From contig CM055100.1 of assembly GCA_029204225.1 (NCBI GenBank), forward strand, positions 28,782,649 to 28,846,648: a stretch of DNA of 64,000 nt, given 5' to 3'. The notes below the pieces were generated by a model. It worked only from the letters and a program-made list of their open reading frames with translations, ran no database searches and was not told where the DNA came from. The number at the start of each line of letters is the position of its first letter. Within the stretch, counting starts at the first letter, position 1. A program made the translations under genes and the position numbers. This document shows, one piece after another, positions 43,353 through 55,508 of this stretch. The DNA is from Diphasiastrum complanatum (Eukaryota; Streptophyta; Lycopodiopsida; Lycopodiales; Lycopodiaceae).

Positions 43353-44489
43353 AACACCTTGTATGCAGAATTCACAAGGCACTCTATGGGCTGAAACAGT
43401 CACCCAGAGCCTGGTTCCAGAAGATCAACGTATTTCTAATAGAGAATGGTTTTATTCCAAACTCAGCAAACTCAAATGTTTACTTCAAGTCTGTATCAGA
43501 ATACTTCATCATCATCACTCTCTATGTTGATGATACACTCTTATTTAGTAATAATCTGAATCTGATGAAGGATGCAAAATGCATACTGGCCCAAGAATAC
43601 AAGATGACTGCCCACTATTGTCTCGGAATCCAAATTCAACGAGATCAACCCAGCAGACTGATCTTTATCAATCAGCAACGATATCTCAACAACGTGCTGG
43701 AAAAGTATTGAATGGCCAACTGCAAACCCGGTCACTTTCCACTCGACCTTGAACTAAAGCTATCAAAGGAACAGTCTCCTCAAACTGAGGCAGAAAAGGA
43801 GGAAATGAAGCGCTACCCGTTTCAATCCATCATCGGCTCACTGATGTACGCAATGATCTGCACGCGACTAGACCTTGCATATTCGATCAGTACACTCAGC
43901 CAGTTCCTATCAAATCCAGGCGTAGTTCATTGGACAGCGCTAACAAAGGTCATGAAGTACATCCAAGCAACGAAAACTCTCAGCATCTACTACGGAGGCA
44001 GCCAAACTGCCAACATCTTTGAAGCCTACACAGATGCGGATTAGACAGGAGATGTTGACACCAGAAAATCAACTGTTGGATTTGTATTTTTATACAACCA
44101 AGGCCAATCTCATGGAACAGCCGGAAGCAGACCTCAATTGCATTATCATCAACGGAATCCGAATACATAGCTGTCACAAATGCAATCAAAGAGACGATAT
44201 GTCTAAGGCAACTTCTTGCAGACCTCAATCTTACACAAACACTTCCTACAACAATCTATTGTGACAATCAAAGCACAATAGCACTTTCTCTAAATCCGAG
44301 ATTTCATTCTTGAAGCAAACATATAGAAATCAGGTATCATTACCTTAGAGAGAAAGTGCACAACAAGGAAGTAGAATTAATTTTTTGCAAAACAAACTAC
44401 ATGACAGTAGATTACTTCACGAAAGCTCTATCAAAAGAGCAAGATCTCAGAATTAATCTGAAGATCAAAGTTTTTCAGGATCCACATTA
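43353..44489 (+). pseudogene. E4 RT C-terminus and RNase H
   Basis: E4 resumes with IHKALYGLKQSPRAWFQK. The catalytic LYVDDTLLFSNN and YCLGIQIQRDQPSRL follow, then a TGA after LEKY and SIIGSLMYAMICTRLDLAY. RNase H begins YTDAD and is broken by TAG at 44,042. It then reads DTRKSTVGFVF, a shifted TESEYIAVTNAIKE, CDNQSTIALSLNPRFHS, SKHIEIRYHYLREKVHN and FTKALSKEQDL. It ends at TAA beside the purine tract. Multiple stops and shifts fit an older element. Confidence 0.8.
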
Positions 44490-44497
44490 AGGGAGAG

Positions 44498-45655
44498 TGT
44501 TAAATTTCTTATGCTTATGCTTAAACAAATCGTTCAAATAATGAGCATCCTGAAAACCGAAGGCCGACTATATGTGTTTTTCGGACAAACACATTTTTCT
44601 CTTTTCAAAGGTTTCTTCTTTTTCCATTAACCATTGTTTAGGCACCTTCACCTTTTTTCACACTTCACGAAAATGCGACACACTGGCCAAGTGGCCAGAA
44701 TGCGACACAGTGGCCAAGTGGCCAAAGTCAGCAGAATGCCTTAGAAACCATTTCTAAAGCACCTTCGGCTTTCGCCTTTTCGGCTTCAGTCGCCTTCGGC
44801 TTTCGCCACCTTCGGCTTTTGCCGCCTTCTTCGCCTTTTTCCAGTGTGGCCAAAGTCACCAAAATGCCTTAGAAACCATTTCTTAAGCACCTTCGGCTTT
44901 CGCCTTTTCGGCTTCAACCACCTTCAGCTTTCGCCACCCTCGGCTTTCGCCACCTTCGGCTTTTGCCGCCTTTTTCACAGTGTAGCCAAAGTCACCAGAA
45001 TGCCTTAGAAATAATTTCTAAAGCACCTACAGCTTTCGCTTTTTCAGTTTCAGCCGCCTTTTCGGCTTTTCCCCCTTCGGCCTTTTTGCCCTTCAACCTT
45101 TCGGCTTTTTTGCTACCTTTAAACTAAGGGCACCTTCAGGAGTTGCATACCTTCAGTCTAAAGGCACCTTCAGGTTTTTCGACTTTTTCACATTTTTCTA
45201 CATTGGCAAACCGACATCGCCAAACGTATCAGCAACCCTAAAAATAACTAGACAACTAAAAATCCCAAAGGCGGTGAAGCGGTTACCAACTTTGTACATA
45301 TGCAAAGACTGGCGTAAATAGCCTTAAAGGCTTGTGAGATATTTTCTCTCGACACTTGTAAATTAGCTGAATCAAGCTACGTAAGTGTTAATCAAATTTC
45401 TCTTTTAATCAAAGTTATCTGTAGCCATATCACGCTCAACAAGCTGGAGTTATTACTTCAAGCCACTGTACTCACTGTTTATATATTTTATCAGAGTGCA
45501 ATTTTTGTCTCACTACTGTGTCGTTCATTTGTGCAATCTGTATGAATTCTTCTACTTGAATAATTCTACTGCTAATTGTTGTGTTTCCATTCCTACACAC
45601 CTATACTCTGAGCTACCGAACTTCCGCTGCGCTCACGACCACCGTTTTTACGACA
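44498..45655 (+). repeat. E4 3' LTR
   Basis: About 1.16 kb. It has the same architecture as the 5' LTR, including 'ccttcggctttcgcc' tandem repeats (about 44,690-45,200). It differs in unit number and by many substitutions, and is followed by CCATG. Confidence 0.85.
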
Positions 45656-46256
45656 CCATGAAGGTCAACTCCCTTTTTGGATTGAGATATTTCCTCACAT
45701 TCAAAGATGATTTCCGTAGGATGACAACCATATACTATCTTAAGAAGAAGTCTGAAGTGTTTGATGGATTCAAGAAATTCATGGCGTTTGTAGAACGACA
45801 CACCTCCAAAAAATTGCAGACCCTCAGGTTCGACAATGGAGGCGAGTATTCGAGCAAAGATTTTTTGAGCTTTTGTCAAGAAAGAGGAATCGAACATTAT
45901 TTACACCTGCATAGACACCTCAATACAATGGTGTAGCAGAAAGATGAAACAAAACACTTGTGAAGGAGAAAAGTGCATGATGGCTCAAGATAGTTTTGGG
46001 CTAAGGCAATTGCAGCTGCAGTACATCTACAAAACCGATAAATAACCACAACACTGGAAAATAAGATGTCGTATGAAACGTGGACAGGTGAAAAGCCCAA
46101 TCTAACGTATGTACGAGTGTTCGGATGTGCAACATACATGCACATACCAAAAGAAAAGAGGAGCAAACTAGACGAAAAGTCAGTGCAGACAATGATGGTC
46201 GGATATTTGAACGACTCGTAGATTTATCGACTCTACAATCCAACCTCAAAGAAGGT
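45656..46256 (+). pseudogene. E5 integrase core, right part
   Basis: The frame continues from GPM: LFGLRYFLTFKDDFRRMTT, FVERHTSKKLQTLRFDNGG and KDFLSFCQERGIEH. After a frameshift come SYETWTGEKPNLTYVRVFGC and HIPKEKRSKLDEKSVQ. It ends at TSKKVV, where the sequence switches to a gypsy integrase. The catalytic Glu region is degraded by stops. Confidence 0.75.
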
Positions 46257-46935
46257 GGTTTGGGTGGTTGTGGATATGTTAACTAAGTTAGCTACATTCA
46301 TACTGATAAAGTCAACTGCAGAGGCTTTAGATTTATAGCCTAGATCTATGTTGAAAGATATTTAGGTCATACAGAGTGATATTGTTAGTGATTCTAAGTT
46401 TAAGGGTCACTTTTGACCAACAATTTCCAATGGACTTGGGATCTCTCTTTGTTTTAGTCTACTGATTATCTTAAGTTAGATGGATAGATAGAAAGAACTA
46501 GTAAAACTATGGATGAATGTTGATGACATATGTGTCTCATAGGCAATTTCATTGGGAATATTACATTTTTTTGATAGAGTTTGCTTACAATAGTAGAAAA
46601 CATTCTACTACAGATTATACTTTGTTTATGCTTATGTACGACTTTCAACCTAGATCTCCGATTATTGTGGAGACAAAATTTGTTAAAGATTTAGAAGGTT
46701 GTTGATTTCTTGCATGATGAAATGCAAGAAATGCTGCAATTAGCCTGTGAACGTATTATTTAGTGCCCAAGATAGGTCTAAGCATTATGCCAATCTTAAG
46801 AGATCTTCCAAAGATGTTATAGTTAATATTTGGGTACATTAAGAATTCCAACAATTCTAGGACTATGCATACATGAAAGTATTACAAGTTGTCAACTAGA
46901 CATTGTGAACCATTTTAGATTATAATTTTTTTTTT
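46257..46935 (+). pseudogene. Gypsy integrase relic, copy 2
   Basis: It begins VVVDMLTKLATFILIKSTAE, the start of a Ty3/gypsy integrase core, and runs through HRQFHWEYYIFLIEFAYNSR to YDFQPRSPIIVETKFVKDL. It is nearly identical to 22,597-23,190 but about 48 bp longer around 46,430-46,480. Stops are frequent. Its left neighbour is copia E5, so one of the two was inserted or recombined at 46,257. Confidence 0.78.
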
Positions 46936-47330
46936 CCGATTTCTACTTCTATGGACATAAGTAGTTCAAGAAGAACATAATGCTACATCAATGTCCAGTA
47001 TAGAGGATCTGGAATAAATTCTTGACATGGATATTCGACACTCTAGTAACAACCATTATTACAATCCCGCTATTCACAAACATAGTGCAGTTGTTCAAGC
47101 CACTTTATTGATAGTCTTATTGACTAATTCTATTCTAATTAAGCTCCATGACTATATTTAGCGTTACAATTGTTAAGCTCATGGGCTAATTATATATAAC
47201 ACATGACAGTTAAGGCCATTTTTCAGTTGGTCTAAACTGAACAATATTTCAGACATTCAAGTCTTTTTTGGTCTTTTGGTATTTTATAGATGATTTGTCA
47301 AGGACTATGCTTAGATAGGAGTTCCCATGG
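46936..47330. other. Unassigned AT-rich sequence
   Basis: No ORF or repeat is recognised. It probably belongs to the gypsy remnant. Confidence 0.3.
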
Positions 47331-47820
47331 CAAATCTTTTTAAGGGGAAGAGAAAGGAGTTCATTTGGGGGGCAGAGCAATAAGAGAGTTTTGATGCTCT
47401 CTATACAACTTTGGTTATACTCCAATATTGAAAGTTGAAAACTCAAATAAGTCTTTTGTCGTCGAAACAAATGTTAGTGACTTTGCAGTAGGTGCAGTGT
47501 TGAATCAAAATGGATGGTCGATGGTGTTCAACTAAAAAAAGCTCAAACCAACCCAAAATAAATACAACACTTATGAGAAAGAATTGTTTTCAATTATTCA
47601 TGCCCTTAAAACTTGATGGCACTATTTGTACGGTGTTAGTATCGAGATTCTGATTGATCATGAAAGCCTTAAATATTTGTGCATTTAGCTTGAGCTTAGG
47701 GGTTGGAAAGCTTGATGGGCTGAACTAATGCAGGAGTTTGACTTGTCTATTAGATTTAGACAGGAAAAATTAATTATAGATGCCCAGTAGAATGCCAATG
47801 ATAAATGAATTAAGTTTTGC
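47331..47820 (+). pseudogene. Gypsy RNase H relic
   Basis: Frame-broken Ty3/gypsy RNase H. The RT end KGKRKEFIWGAEQ is followed by NSNKSFVVETNVSDFAVG and VLNQNG, where Asn stands for the usual catalytic Asp in TDAS. Then come TYEKELFSIIHALKT, YLYGVSIEILIDHESLKYL and LSIRFRQEK. RNase H lies downstream of an integrase piece, the reverse of the normal order, so these are separate fragments. Confidence 0.78.
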
Positions 47821-48168
47821 GTAGATATTTAATGAGTTAATCGAGTCCTTGAGAGGGAAATGCAAAATGATACATATTTCTCTATGGTCGGGAAAATAAT
47901 CTAGGACAGAAATATATAGACTTCTGAACCAATTTCTAGGGCTGGAGAAGATTCATCTAAGCATATGACAACTTTCATTGAGGATGAAGGGCCTTGGCAT
48001 ATTGCGAGTGCACGTTTCTTTCTTGCCATGATTCAACCAAAAGATAGCACATGGTGTGCTACATTTTTTTATGCCACTACTTCAATGTTTATTATAAAGA
48101 ATGTGCTTTGGTACATAGTTAAAAATCCAATAAAGTAAAAAAAGTTTTTTTTTTGTTGCATCCAACGA

Positions 48169-48239
48169 TAGCACGTCGGCGTGCCAAGCGATACCGTCCA
48201 ATTTTTTTTCGGTCTCGCTTGGCATGCCTACGTGCTATG
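48169..48239. repeat. 29-bp stem hairpin
   Basis: The arm at 48,169-48,197 (atagcacgtcggcgtgcc…) is complementary to 48,211-48,239 with three mismatches and a T-rich loop. Related shorter palindromes of the type tagca-gcc-gcgtgcta follow at 48,275, 48,447 and 48,551. Confidence 0.7.
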
Positions 48240-48892
48240 TTTGGAAGCTGCAAAAAAAAAAAATTCATTTCATGTAGCATGCCAGCGTGCTATTTTTAAA
48301 GGTTACAAGTTTTTTTTATAGCTGTTTTACTTACTATACCTGCTTACTATGTTTGGAGGTTGAAAAAAATATTCTGAAATAACGTTTTTACTAAAATTTG
48401 GTTCTTAAATGTGTCAAAATAGCTTTTCTATTTTAGGATTTACTCGGCTAGCACACCGGCATGCTAGCTGAATCAGCTCCAAAAATTAATTTATTTTTTC
48501 AAAAGTTCTTAAAAAAATTTCTTTTTTTTTTAAAAATAAGAAATTTGCAGGCTAGCACACCGGCGTGCTAGCTTTTACAACTTCATGAACAGTTTTTTTT
48601 TTAATAAAAGTAAATCTATATTCATAGAGTACAAAGTATTTTGTGATGGACCTACTTAAAATTTGATGGATAGTCAAAATTTTAAGTATTTATCAAACCA
48701 CAAAAACCTCACAAAAAATTTACATACGCTAGATTGCATTGAGGATTATGAATCCTAAAAACAAGAGTCTGTGCTAAGTTGCCTCCCAGGTATGTGGTCG
48801 ATTTACCATCATTAGGCAAAGTTTCCTATGAACTAGAACAACACTAAAGTCCATCTAATTTTCCATGTTAGCCAATTACGCAGGCTTAACTC

Positions 48893-49175
48893 GGGTTAGG
48901 ATGACTATAGACATGAGTAGAGGATCAATAGTAATGAAAAGCACTTTTGGGGATATTATTGGCTTGCATGGGCACATGCACAGGAGAGGCTAAGTCAATA
49001 TATCCTAGTGAGAACTTGCCCTATTACCATTATCATTGTGAGTATTGCCAGGTTACTCTCTCTACGCTGGCATCCTATTCCCTAGCACGGGGGAGATGCT
49101 ATTGGAGATTGATTTGTGTGTGTCTTGAAAGCATGATCTTGGAGGTGCTTCTCCTTACACTCGTATATTCTCAAC
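48893..49175 (+). repeat. Direct repeat, copy 1
   Basis: It matches 51,405-51,722 with scattered differences. Shared phrases include 'cttgcatgggcac' and 'cctagcacgggggag'. It may be LTR or untranslated sequence of a gypsy element. Confidence 0.6.
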
Positions 49176-49194
49176 AACTTTTGTTTAAGCCATA

Positions 49195-49350
49195 AAGTAT
49201 TCTTGATTCTAGGGGTGTAGACACGTCACACTCTCTCTATATCAAATTAGTTAACTGGAAGGATTAGCCTGTTGAGAATGCCACTTGGGAAAGATGCAAC
49301 ATACTTTGTCAACTATATCCATATTGTGTCTTAGAGGACCAAGACAACTC
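49195..49350 (+). pseudogene. Gypsy chromodomain relic
   Basis: One frame reads ILDSRGVDTSHSLY, KLVNWKD, VENATWERCN and VLEDQDNS. This is the chromodomain pattern (V-KW-d-P…ATWE) found at the C terminus of chromovirus integrase, with a few stops. It sits just upstream of a purine tract and an LTR start, as expected for the 3' end of a chromovirus. Confidence 0.7.
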
Positions 49351-49352
49351 TT

Positions 49353-49736
<384 letters not shown>

Positions 49737-49817
49737 GGTGAGCTTATTGAGGTTTGTTATGAACTCAAGTTGGCTGGATTTATTAGGTTTGATACTCATA
49801 TTCACCTACTCTAATTC

Positions 49818-50294
49818 ATGTTGGATGGAAAGTTTGGAATCTATCTTTTGATTTATGATGGTGGCATTGTTTTCACTAACCTTTGTGGAAATTCGAGATC
49901 AAGCATTGATGAGATCTTGTTGGATATAGATCATATTTCTGAGAGGGAGTATTTCCAGAGGTTCAGGTCTAAAGATATTCATATCTTTGACGATCAAGAG
50001 AAAGGTAAGCAAGTGGAAGTGACACACTTTGGTTTACTCACATGTTTTGGAGAATCTTCTTGTGTAGATGATGCTATGCAAGTTGATATTGGTTCTCATG
50101 GTTTTCACGCTGTAAAATCATCTAATGGATCTAGAAAAGAGTTCTTAGTCAATGGATTTGATGGTCAAAAGGAAGATCAAGGGGTTGGTCTCAAAGGGCT
50201 TCAACAACACCAAAGGAAAGGTGGCAATTTGGAACTAGTCAAGAGCATCAAAGGAGGGTCATTTGGCAAAGATGTTTTGGATCTATATTTGTAG
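49818..50294 (+). CDS. Unknown ORF in N1
   Basis: A 158-codon ORF that includes SSCVDDAMQVDIGSHGFHAV and GGNLELVKSIKGGSFGKDV. The second half is homologous to the foreign segment in E1 (SSCVHGAMQVDGFYLAV, GGNLELVKSIKGE). Amino-acid similarity is kept although the two copies differ at many bases, which hints at past coding. I recognise no family. In E1 the frame stays open for 373 codons, while here it ends in TAG at 50,292. Confidence 0.4.
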   Translation: MLDGKFGIYLLIYDGGIVFTNLCGNSRSSIDEILLDIDHISEREYFQRFRSKDIHIFDDQEKGKQVEVTHFGLLTCFGESSCVDDAMQVDIGSHGFHAVKSSNGSRKEFLVNGFDGQKEDQGVGLKGLQQHQRKGGNLELVKSIKGGSFGKDVLDLYL

Positions 50295-50738
50295 GTGTAT
50301 AAAGACTCAAGTAAGGTTAAAGGAGCAACAAGCAAGTGTTGTTAAAGTTTACTTTACTTCTTCTATCTCATGTTTGAGCTATTTCATTTGGATGTGTGCA
50401 AATTGTCAAGATATGGTAAAACTAGCTACATTGGTTTGCGTCATTTTGATCAAATGGTCATTACTCACATTTATTGTTTGGATGTTGTAATTTTCCAGAG
50501 AGTTCAAAGTTTGAAGCATGGAGGAATCATTTTATTTACATTATATTTGGTTCTTCATGTTCTAGTTACATTCTGTGTAAAATTGATGTAAGAGATAGTG
50601 GAACATCCAATTTGGACACTACTCTATATCAATTATGGAAACTACTTTATAACACTAGAAAGGAGATCTATACTTAGGATGGAGATCATTCTAAAGTTGG
50701 ATCAAAGTAGTATGCTTAAAACTATGCCAAAACTAGTT

Positions 50739-50748
50739 GAAGAGGGAG
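50739..50748 (+). other. N1 polypurine tract
   Basis: gaagagggag, identical to that of E1. Confidence 0.65.
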
Positions 50749-51366
<618 letters not shown>

Positions 51367-51404
51367 GTGAGGACCCAGTCACACATATTGTGGCGTGTGG
51401 AGCT

Positions 51405-51728
51405 ATTGCATGGGTTAGAATGGCTATAGGCATGCGTAGAGGACCAATAACAATGAAAAGATCTTCTGGGAATATTCTTGGCTTGCATGGGCACACATGC
51501 ATAGGAGAGGTTAAGTCAATATATCCTAGTGGGAACTTGCCCTATTACCATTCTAATTGTGAGTTTCATTGCCAAGTTACTCTCTCTACGTCTGCATCCT
51601 ATTTCCTAGCACGGGGGAGCTGCTATCGGAGATTGATAAGTAGCATCTACATGGTGGTGTGGTTTGGCTCCACAGTCATTTCTTTGTGTGTCTTGTAAGC
51701 AGGATCTTGGAGGTGGTTCTCCTTATAG
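51405..51728 (+). repeat. Direct repeat, copy 2, with possible primer site
   Basis: It matches 48,893-49,175. It is followed at 51,729 by tggtatcaaagcaag, which resembles an iMet primer-binding site, so this copy may be the end of an LTR whose internal region follows. The internal region is not recognisable. Confidence 0.5.
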
Positions 51729-52451
51729 TGGTATCAAAGCAAGACTTATGAAGATTGAAGGGATTGGAGCTATGAAGCTTTTTGTTGACTCTTTGGTGGA
51801 GATCAATCTGTTTTCTCGTCTTGGTGGTGAAAAATCTTCCAAGTGGGTGTTCTATCGATACTTCCACTTGAATCTTACTAAGATCCATCTGATATTGGCT
51901 TTTTTCATAATAATATGGATGATTGTCGATTTAGCCAATTTATGATAGTTTTCAAGGTTTTTCCCATGTTCCACGTATATGGATTTGGTTCTAAAGTTTG
52001 TGCAAGTCTCTGCAACGCTCGAACAGTTGTTGTCGCCTCAATACAACTTTGAGAGCATGTTGGCCACAATGGACCGTTACTGTGTCATAGTTCTGCCCGT
52101 CGTGCCGCCAATCGTAATTCAGCTTGTTAAAAGAAAACCAAAAAACTAGGAAGCGAGTACAATTTGAACTAATTTGGATTCCCTGCATCACAGATCATGA
52201 ATGTGAGGGAGCCGTGGAGGGCAGGGAGCGGTGGAGGGTGAGGGAGAGATGGAGGAGGGTGAGGGAGCTATGGAGGGTAGGAGGGAGAGGGAGAAGGAGC
52301 ATGGATGCATGCATGCAGAGGAGGGCATGCATCCTTTTCCCCATACATGCATCCTATTCCCCATCATTTTTAGTTCGAAAAGGTGTATGCATGGGTGAGG
52401 GGAGGAGGATGCATGGGGTCTCTCACCCATGCGCAAAAGTGTATGTCAGTT

Positions 52452-52489
<38 letters not shown>

Positions 52490-52759
52490 AGAGAGAATGT
52501 AAAGGTGCTGCTAGCCCAATCTACTCTCCCTATGTCACACCTAGACCCTACTCTTTGCTTATTCATACATACAACACATACAAGCTTATTTTTTACACAC
52601 ACACACACACACACAAGCACATTAAACACACAGTTGCAAGGTTTCACATAGGATTTGGTAGTTCACCTTTGAAAATTCCTATAGTGAAAGAGAGTAGCAA
52701 CATCTAGTTTGTTTGGAACAAGCTCAAACATATAGTTGTCTTGGAAAGTATTCACAATT
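51729..52759. other. Unassigned, low-complexity region before E6
   Basis: Gag-like sequence is absent. It contains a GGAGGG-rich block (about 52,200-52,310), a (TA)n run (52,455-52,489) and a (CA)n run (52,594-52,614). E6's 5' LTR is not found here, so E6 is 5' truncated or its leader was overwritten. Confidence 0.5.
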
Positions 52760-54105
52760 ATGACATCTGTGGGAGGATATCTCCTAGAAGCAAGTGAAAG
52801 ACTAAGTACCTCCAATTATTCAATATGGAAGGTTAGGATGGAGTCTATTCTTATACTCCAGGATGTTATGGACATAGTACTTGGTATTGAGGAGGAGCCT
52901 CAAGCACAACTTGAAATACCAAAGTTTAAGAAGAGAGCTAGTATGGCTCTACATTTCATTAAAATGAATGTCTCTAATGAGATTCTAAGATAAATAGGAT
53001 CTTGCACCACTGCTAAAAAAGCTTGGGATGCACTTAAATCTATTTATGAAGCTAAGAACACTTCTAGAATTCTCACTCTTAGAAATCAAATTTTTCAAAG
53101 CTTTCAAAGAAGTGAGGAGAGTGCATCAAATTATGTTTTGAGAATAAAAGATCTTCATAGGGAGCTTGCTTGTATTGGTGTCACAATCAATCAAGATGAG
53201 CTAGTACAAGTCATTCTTAATGGCTTGAAAGAAGACTATGATAATATTGTTCAATTCTTTGCCATAAAGGAGGAATTACCCAATTTGGAGACTCTTCAAG
53301 GAATTCTCATCTCTGAAGAAGCAAGGCAAAGTTACAAACTTTCAAGGATGAACAAACTCTAGCATATGGACAAAGACAAAGGTCTTTTTGTCAAGGACAA
53401 GCACAAAGGGAGGAGCAAGAACCTGTTTTCTCAAGCCTTCATCAAAGACAAAGCAAAGGACAAGAACAAAGATGGAGAAGATGATGACTCAACTCATCCT
53501 TCTACTTCCAAGACCAAGAAGAAAAAAAATCAAGTGTTTCTTTTGTGGCAAAAAGGGGCACTATGTCTCTAATTGCTTCAAAAAGAAAAATCAACTCAAA
53601 CAAGCAAATCTCTCTAATGAGAAAGAAGAAGACTTTATTGCAAGTGATGGAGAAGGATCCCTCATGGTGTCAAGCTTTTCTTCAACACCCTTTAAGAAGG
53701 ATGGAGAATGGTACATCGATAGTAGTGTTTCATCACATATGTGTTGTTCTAAGAAGTCTTTTGACTCTATTGTACCTTATGAAGGACTTAAAAGATCTAT
53801 TTATACAGCAAATGATCATGAGTACTCTATTGAAGGAATTGGCAATATTCCTTTACAGCTTGCTTCTTCTAAAGTTCTACCACTTTCAAATGTTCTTTTT
53901 GTTCCTAAGCTTACAAAGAACTTGATAAGTGTTGAAAAGTTGCTTGATTGTGGTTGTGATGTAAAATTCAATGTCAATACTTGTATTATTAAGAAAGGTG
54001 ATGAGATCATAGCTCATGGATCTAGATATGGTGCCATCTTCAAGTTAAATCCTTATGAAAATGCAATTTTTTGTGAAATTGCTTTAATGTCTAAGGAGGA
54101 GTTAT
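52760..54105 (+). pseudogene. E6 gag-protease
   Basis: Gag is stopped by TAA at 52,991 and again at 53,360. It passes through SARESEESASNYVLRIKDL-type sequence and PNLETLQGILISEEARQ. A frameshift in an A-run (about 53,525) precedes the zinc knuckle CFFCGKKGHYVSNC. The protease motif reads WYIDSSVSSHM, with Ser where the retropepsin Asp-Ser-Gly glycine belongs. KNLISVEKLLDCGCDVKFNV follows. A stop replaces Trp before HRRLGN (54,105), and the second zinc-ligand His of the HHCC domain is Asn. Confidence 0.82.
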
Positions 54106-55508
54106 AGCATAGAAGGTTAGGAAATCCCAACTTCAAATCTATGCTTTCTATGATCAAGAATGATAAGGCTATTGGCCTACCAAAATCACTTTCCAAAGAT
54201 ATCAAGCCATGTGAGGCTTGTGCCATAGCGAAGTCACATAGAAAGCCATATCAAAAGTCTTCTATCAAGACTACTCATCCATTGGAATTAATACATTTGG
54301 ATGTTCACTTTTCTTCCTGGAAAAGTATTGGTGGTGCTACTTGTTTTGTTACCTTCATTGTTGATTTTACAAGATATACTTGGTTCTACCTTCTTTCTTC
54401 AAAAGCTATGGTGTTTGAACACTTCCTAGTTTTCAAAGCTTATGTTGAAAAACAGTTTGCTTTTAAAGTTAAAGCTTTGAGATGTGATGGAGGAGGTGAA
54501 TACATCTCCAATAAGTTCCATGATTATTGTGAGGTTGAAGGGATCAAGAGAGAATTTTCTTGTGTTTATTTCCCATCTCAAAATGGGATTGTTGAAAGAA
54601 AAAATCGATCTCTATGTGAATGTCCTAAAGCAATTCAAATTGAAGCTTCTTTGCCTATTGGATATTGGGGAGAAGCAAGTAATTGTGCAAATTATTTGTG
54701 CAATAGATTACCTCACAATACACTTGCAGGAAGATCACCATATGAAATCTTATTCAAGAAGAAACCTAAGGTTGATCACCTTAGAGTTTTTGGATGTGCT
54801 TGCTTTGTTCATGTACCCTTGGAAACAGGGAAAAAAGATGATCCAAATTCAATCAAAGGGATCATGGTTGGATACTCATCCAACATGAAGGCATACATAA
54901 TTTATGTTCCCTCTACCTCAATTACAATTGAGAGTAGAGATGTTATTTTTCATGAGAACCAAAAATACATCTTTGATGAGGCCGAGATCAAAGATTCTCA
55001 AAAAGGTTCTCCTATTATCTCTCTTGAAGACTATCATGGAGGGATGGGGCCGAGAATTGAGGAGGAGTCACCTCGAGTCTTCTCACCAAGAAGATCAATA
55101 AGAGAAAGATCCGAGCCTAAGAGGCTCTCATATGGAGAAAATGGCAAACAAGTGGAACTCAACTCCACTAATTATGCATATTTTGTTTCACATGAAGAGC
55201 CAAAGGATGTACAAGAAGCACTCAACTCAAGAGAATGGTTTCTAGCCATGAAGGAGGAGTATGATGCATTGATTACCAACAAGACATGGGAGCTTGTGGA
55301 TCTTCCATCCAACAAGCACACTATTGGTTGCAAATGGGTTTTTCGAGTCAAATATAATCAAGATGGCACAATCAACAAATATAAGGCAAGACTTTGTGCA
55401 AAGGGCTTTGCCCAAGTTTATGGACTTGATTATGAGGAGACTTTTGCTCCTGTTGCAAAGATGGTATCAATAAGAATCGTCATATCCATTGCTTGTTTTT
55501 TCAAATGA
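54106..55508 (+). pseudogene. E6 integrase and RT N-terminus
   Basis: The long open stretch has the HHCC second half CEACAIAKSHRKPY, the catalytic core (HLDVHFS, RCDGGGEYISNKF, PSQNGIVERKNRSLCE) with all three acidic residues, and then FGCACFVHVPLETGKKDD. The linker (SPRRSIRERSEPKRL) follows. RT begins WFLAMKEEYDALITNKTWEL and includes CKWVFRVKYNQDGT, ARLCAKGFAQVYGLDYEETF and FAPVAKMVSIRIVIS. A TGA at 55,506 ends the frame just before the DVNAFLNG-type motif. Confidence 0.85.

Larger units (their letters stand above)
35115..45655 (+). mobile_element. E4: copia element lacking gag, hosts E3
   Basis: LTRs (35,115-36,215 and 44,498-45,655, TGTTA…ACGACA), a CCATG duplication, primer site TGGTATCAGAGCG at 36,216 and a purine tract before the 3' LTR define the element. 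The internal region jumps from the leader straight into integrase (SKGLLDFVHSDICGPM), so gag, protease and the integrase HHCC region are gone. E3 sits in the RT at 37,600-43,347. The family is that of C3a and C3b. The two LTRs are clearly diverged and differ by repeat-number indels, so E4 is older than E1 and E2. Confidence 0.88.
33986..46256 (+). mobile_element. E5: old copia element, host of nested E4/E3
   Basis: A decayed copia element contains E4 within its integrase. The left part is 33,986-35,114 (gag to LVHSDVCGPM) and the right part is 45,656-46,256 (integrase continuing with LFGLRYFLTFKDDFRR). Removing E4 with one CCATG copy rejoins the frame at GPM. Both halves contain several stops and shifts. 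At 46,257 the sequence changes abruptly to gypsy integrase, so E5's RT, RNase H and 3' LTR are missing. Confidence 0.8.
47821..49194. other. Non-coding stretch with palindromes
   Basis: Mostly A/T-rich. 48,169-48,572 holds five ~20-29-bp palindromes (described under findings). 48,893-49,175 is a segment repeated at 51,405-51,722. Confidence 0.5.

Noticed and set aside
48169-48572. CRISPR-like array of palindromic repeats
   Set aside because: Plant nuclear sequence, irregular spacing and unlike spacers; treated as palindromes.
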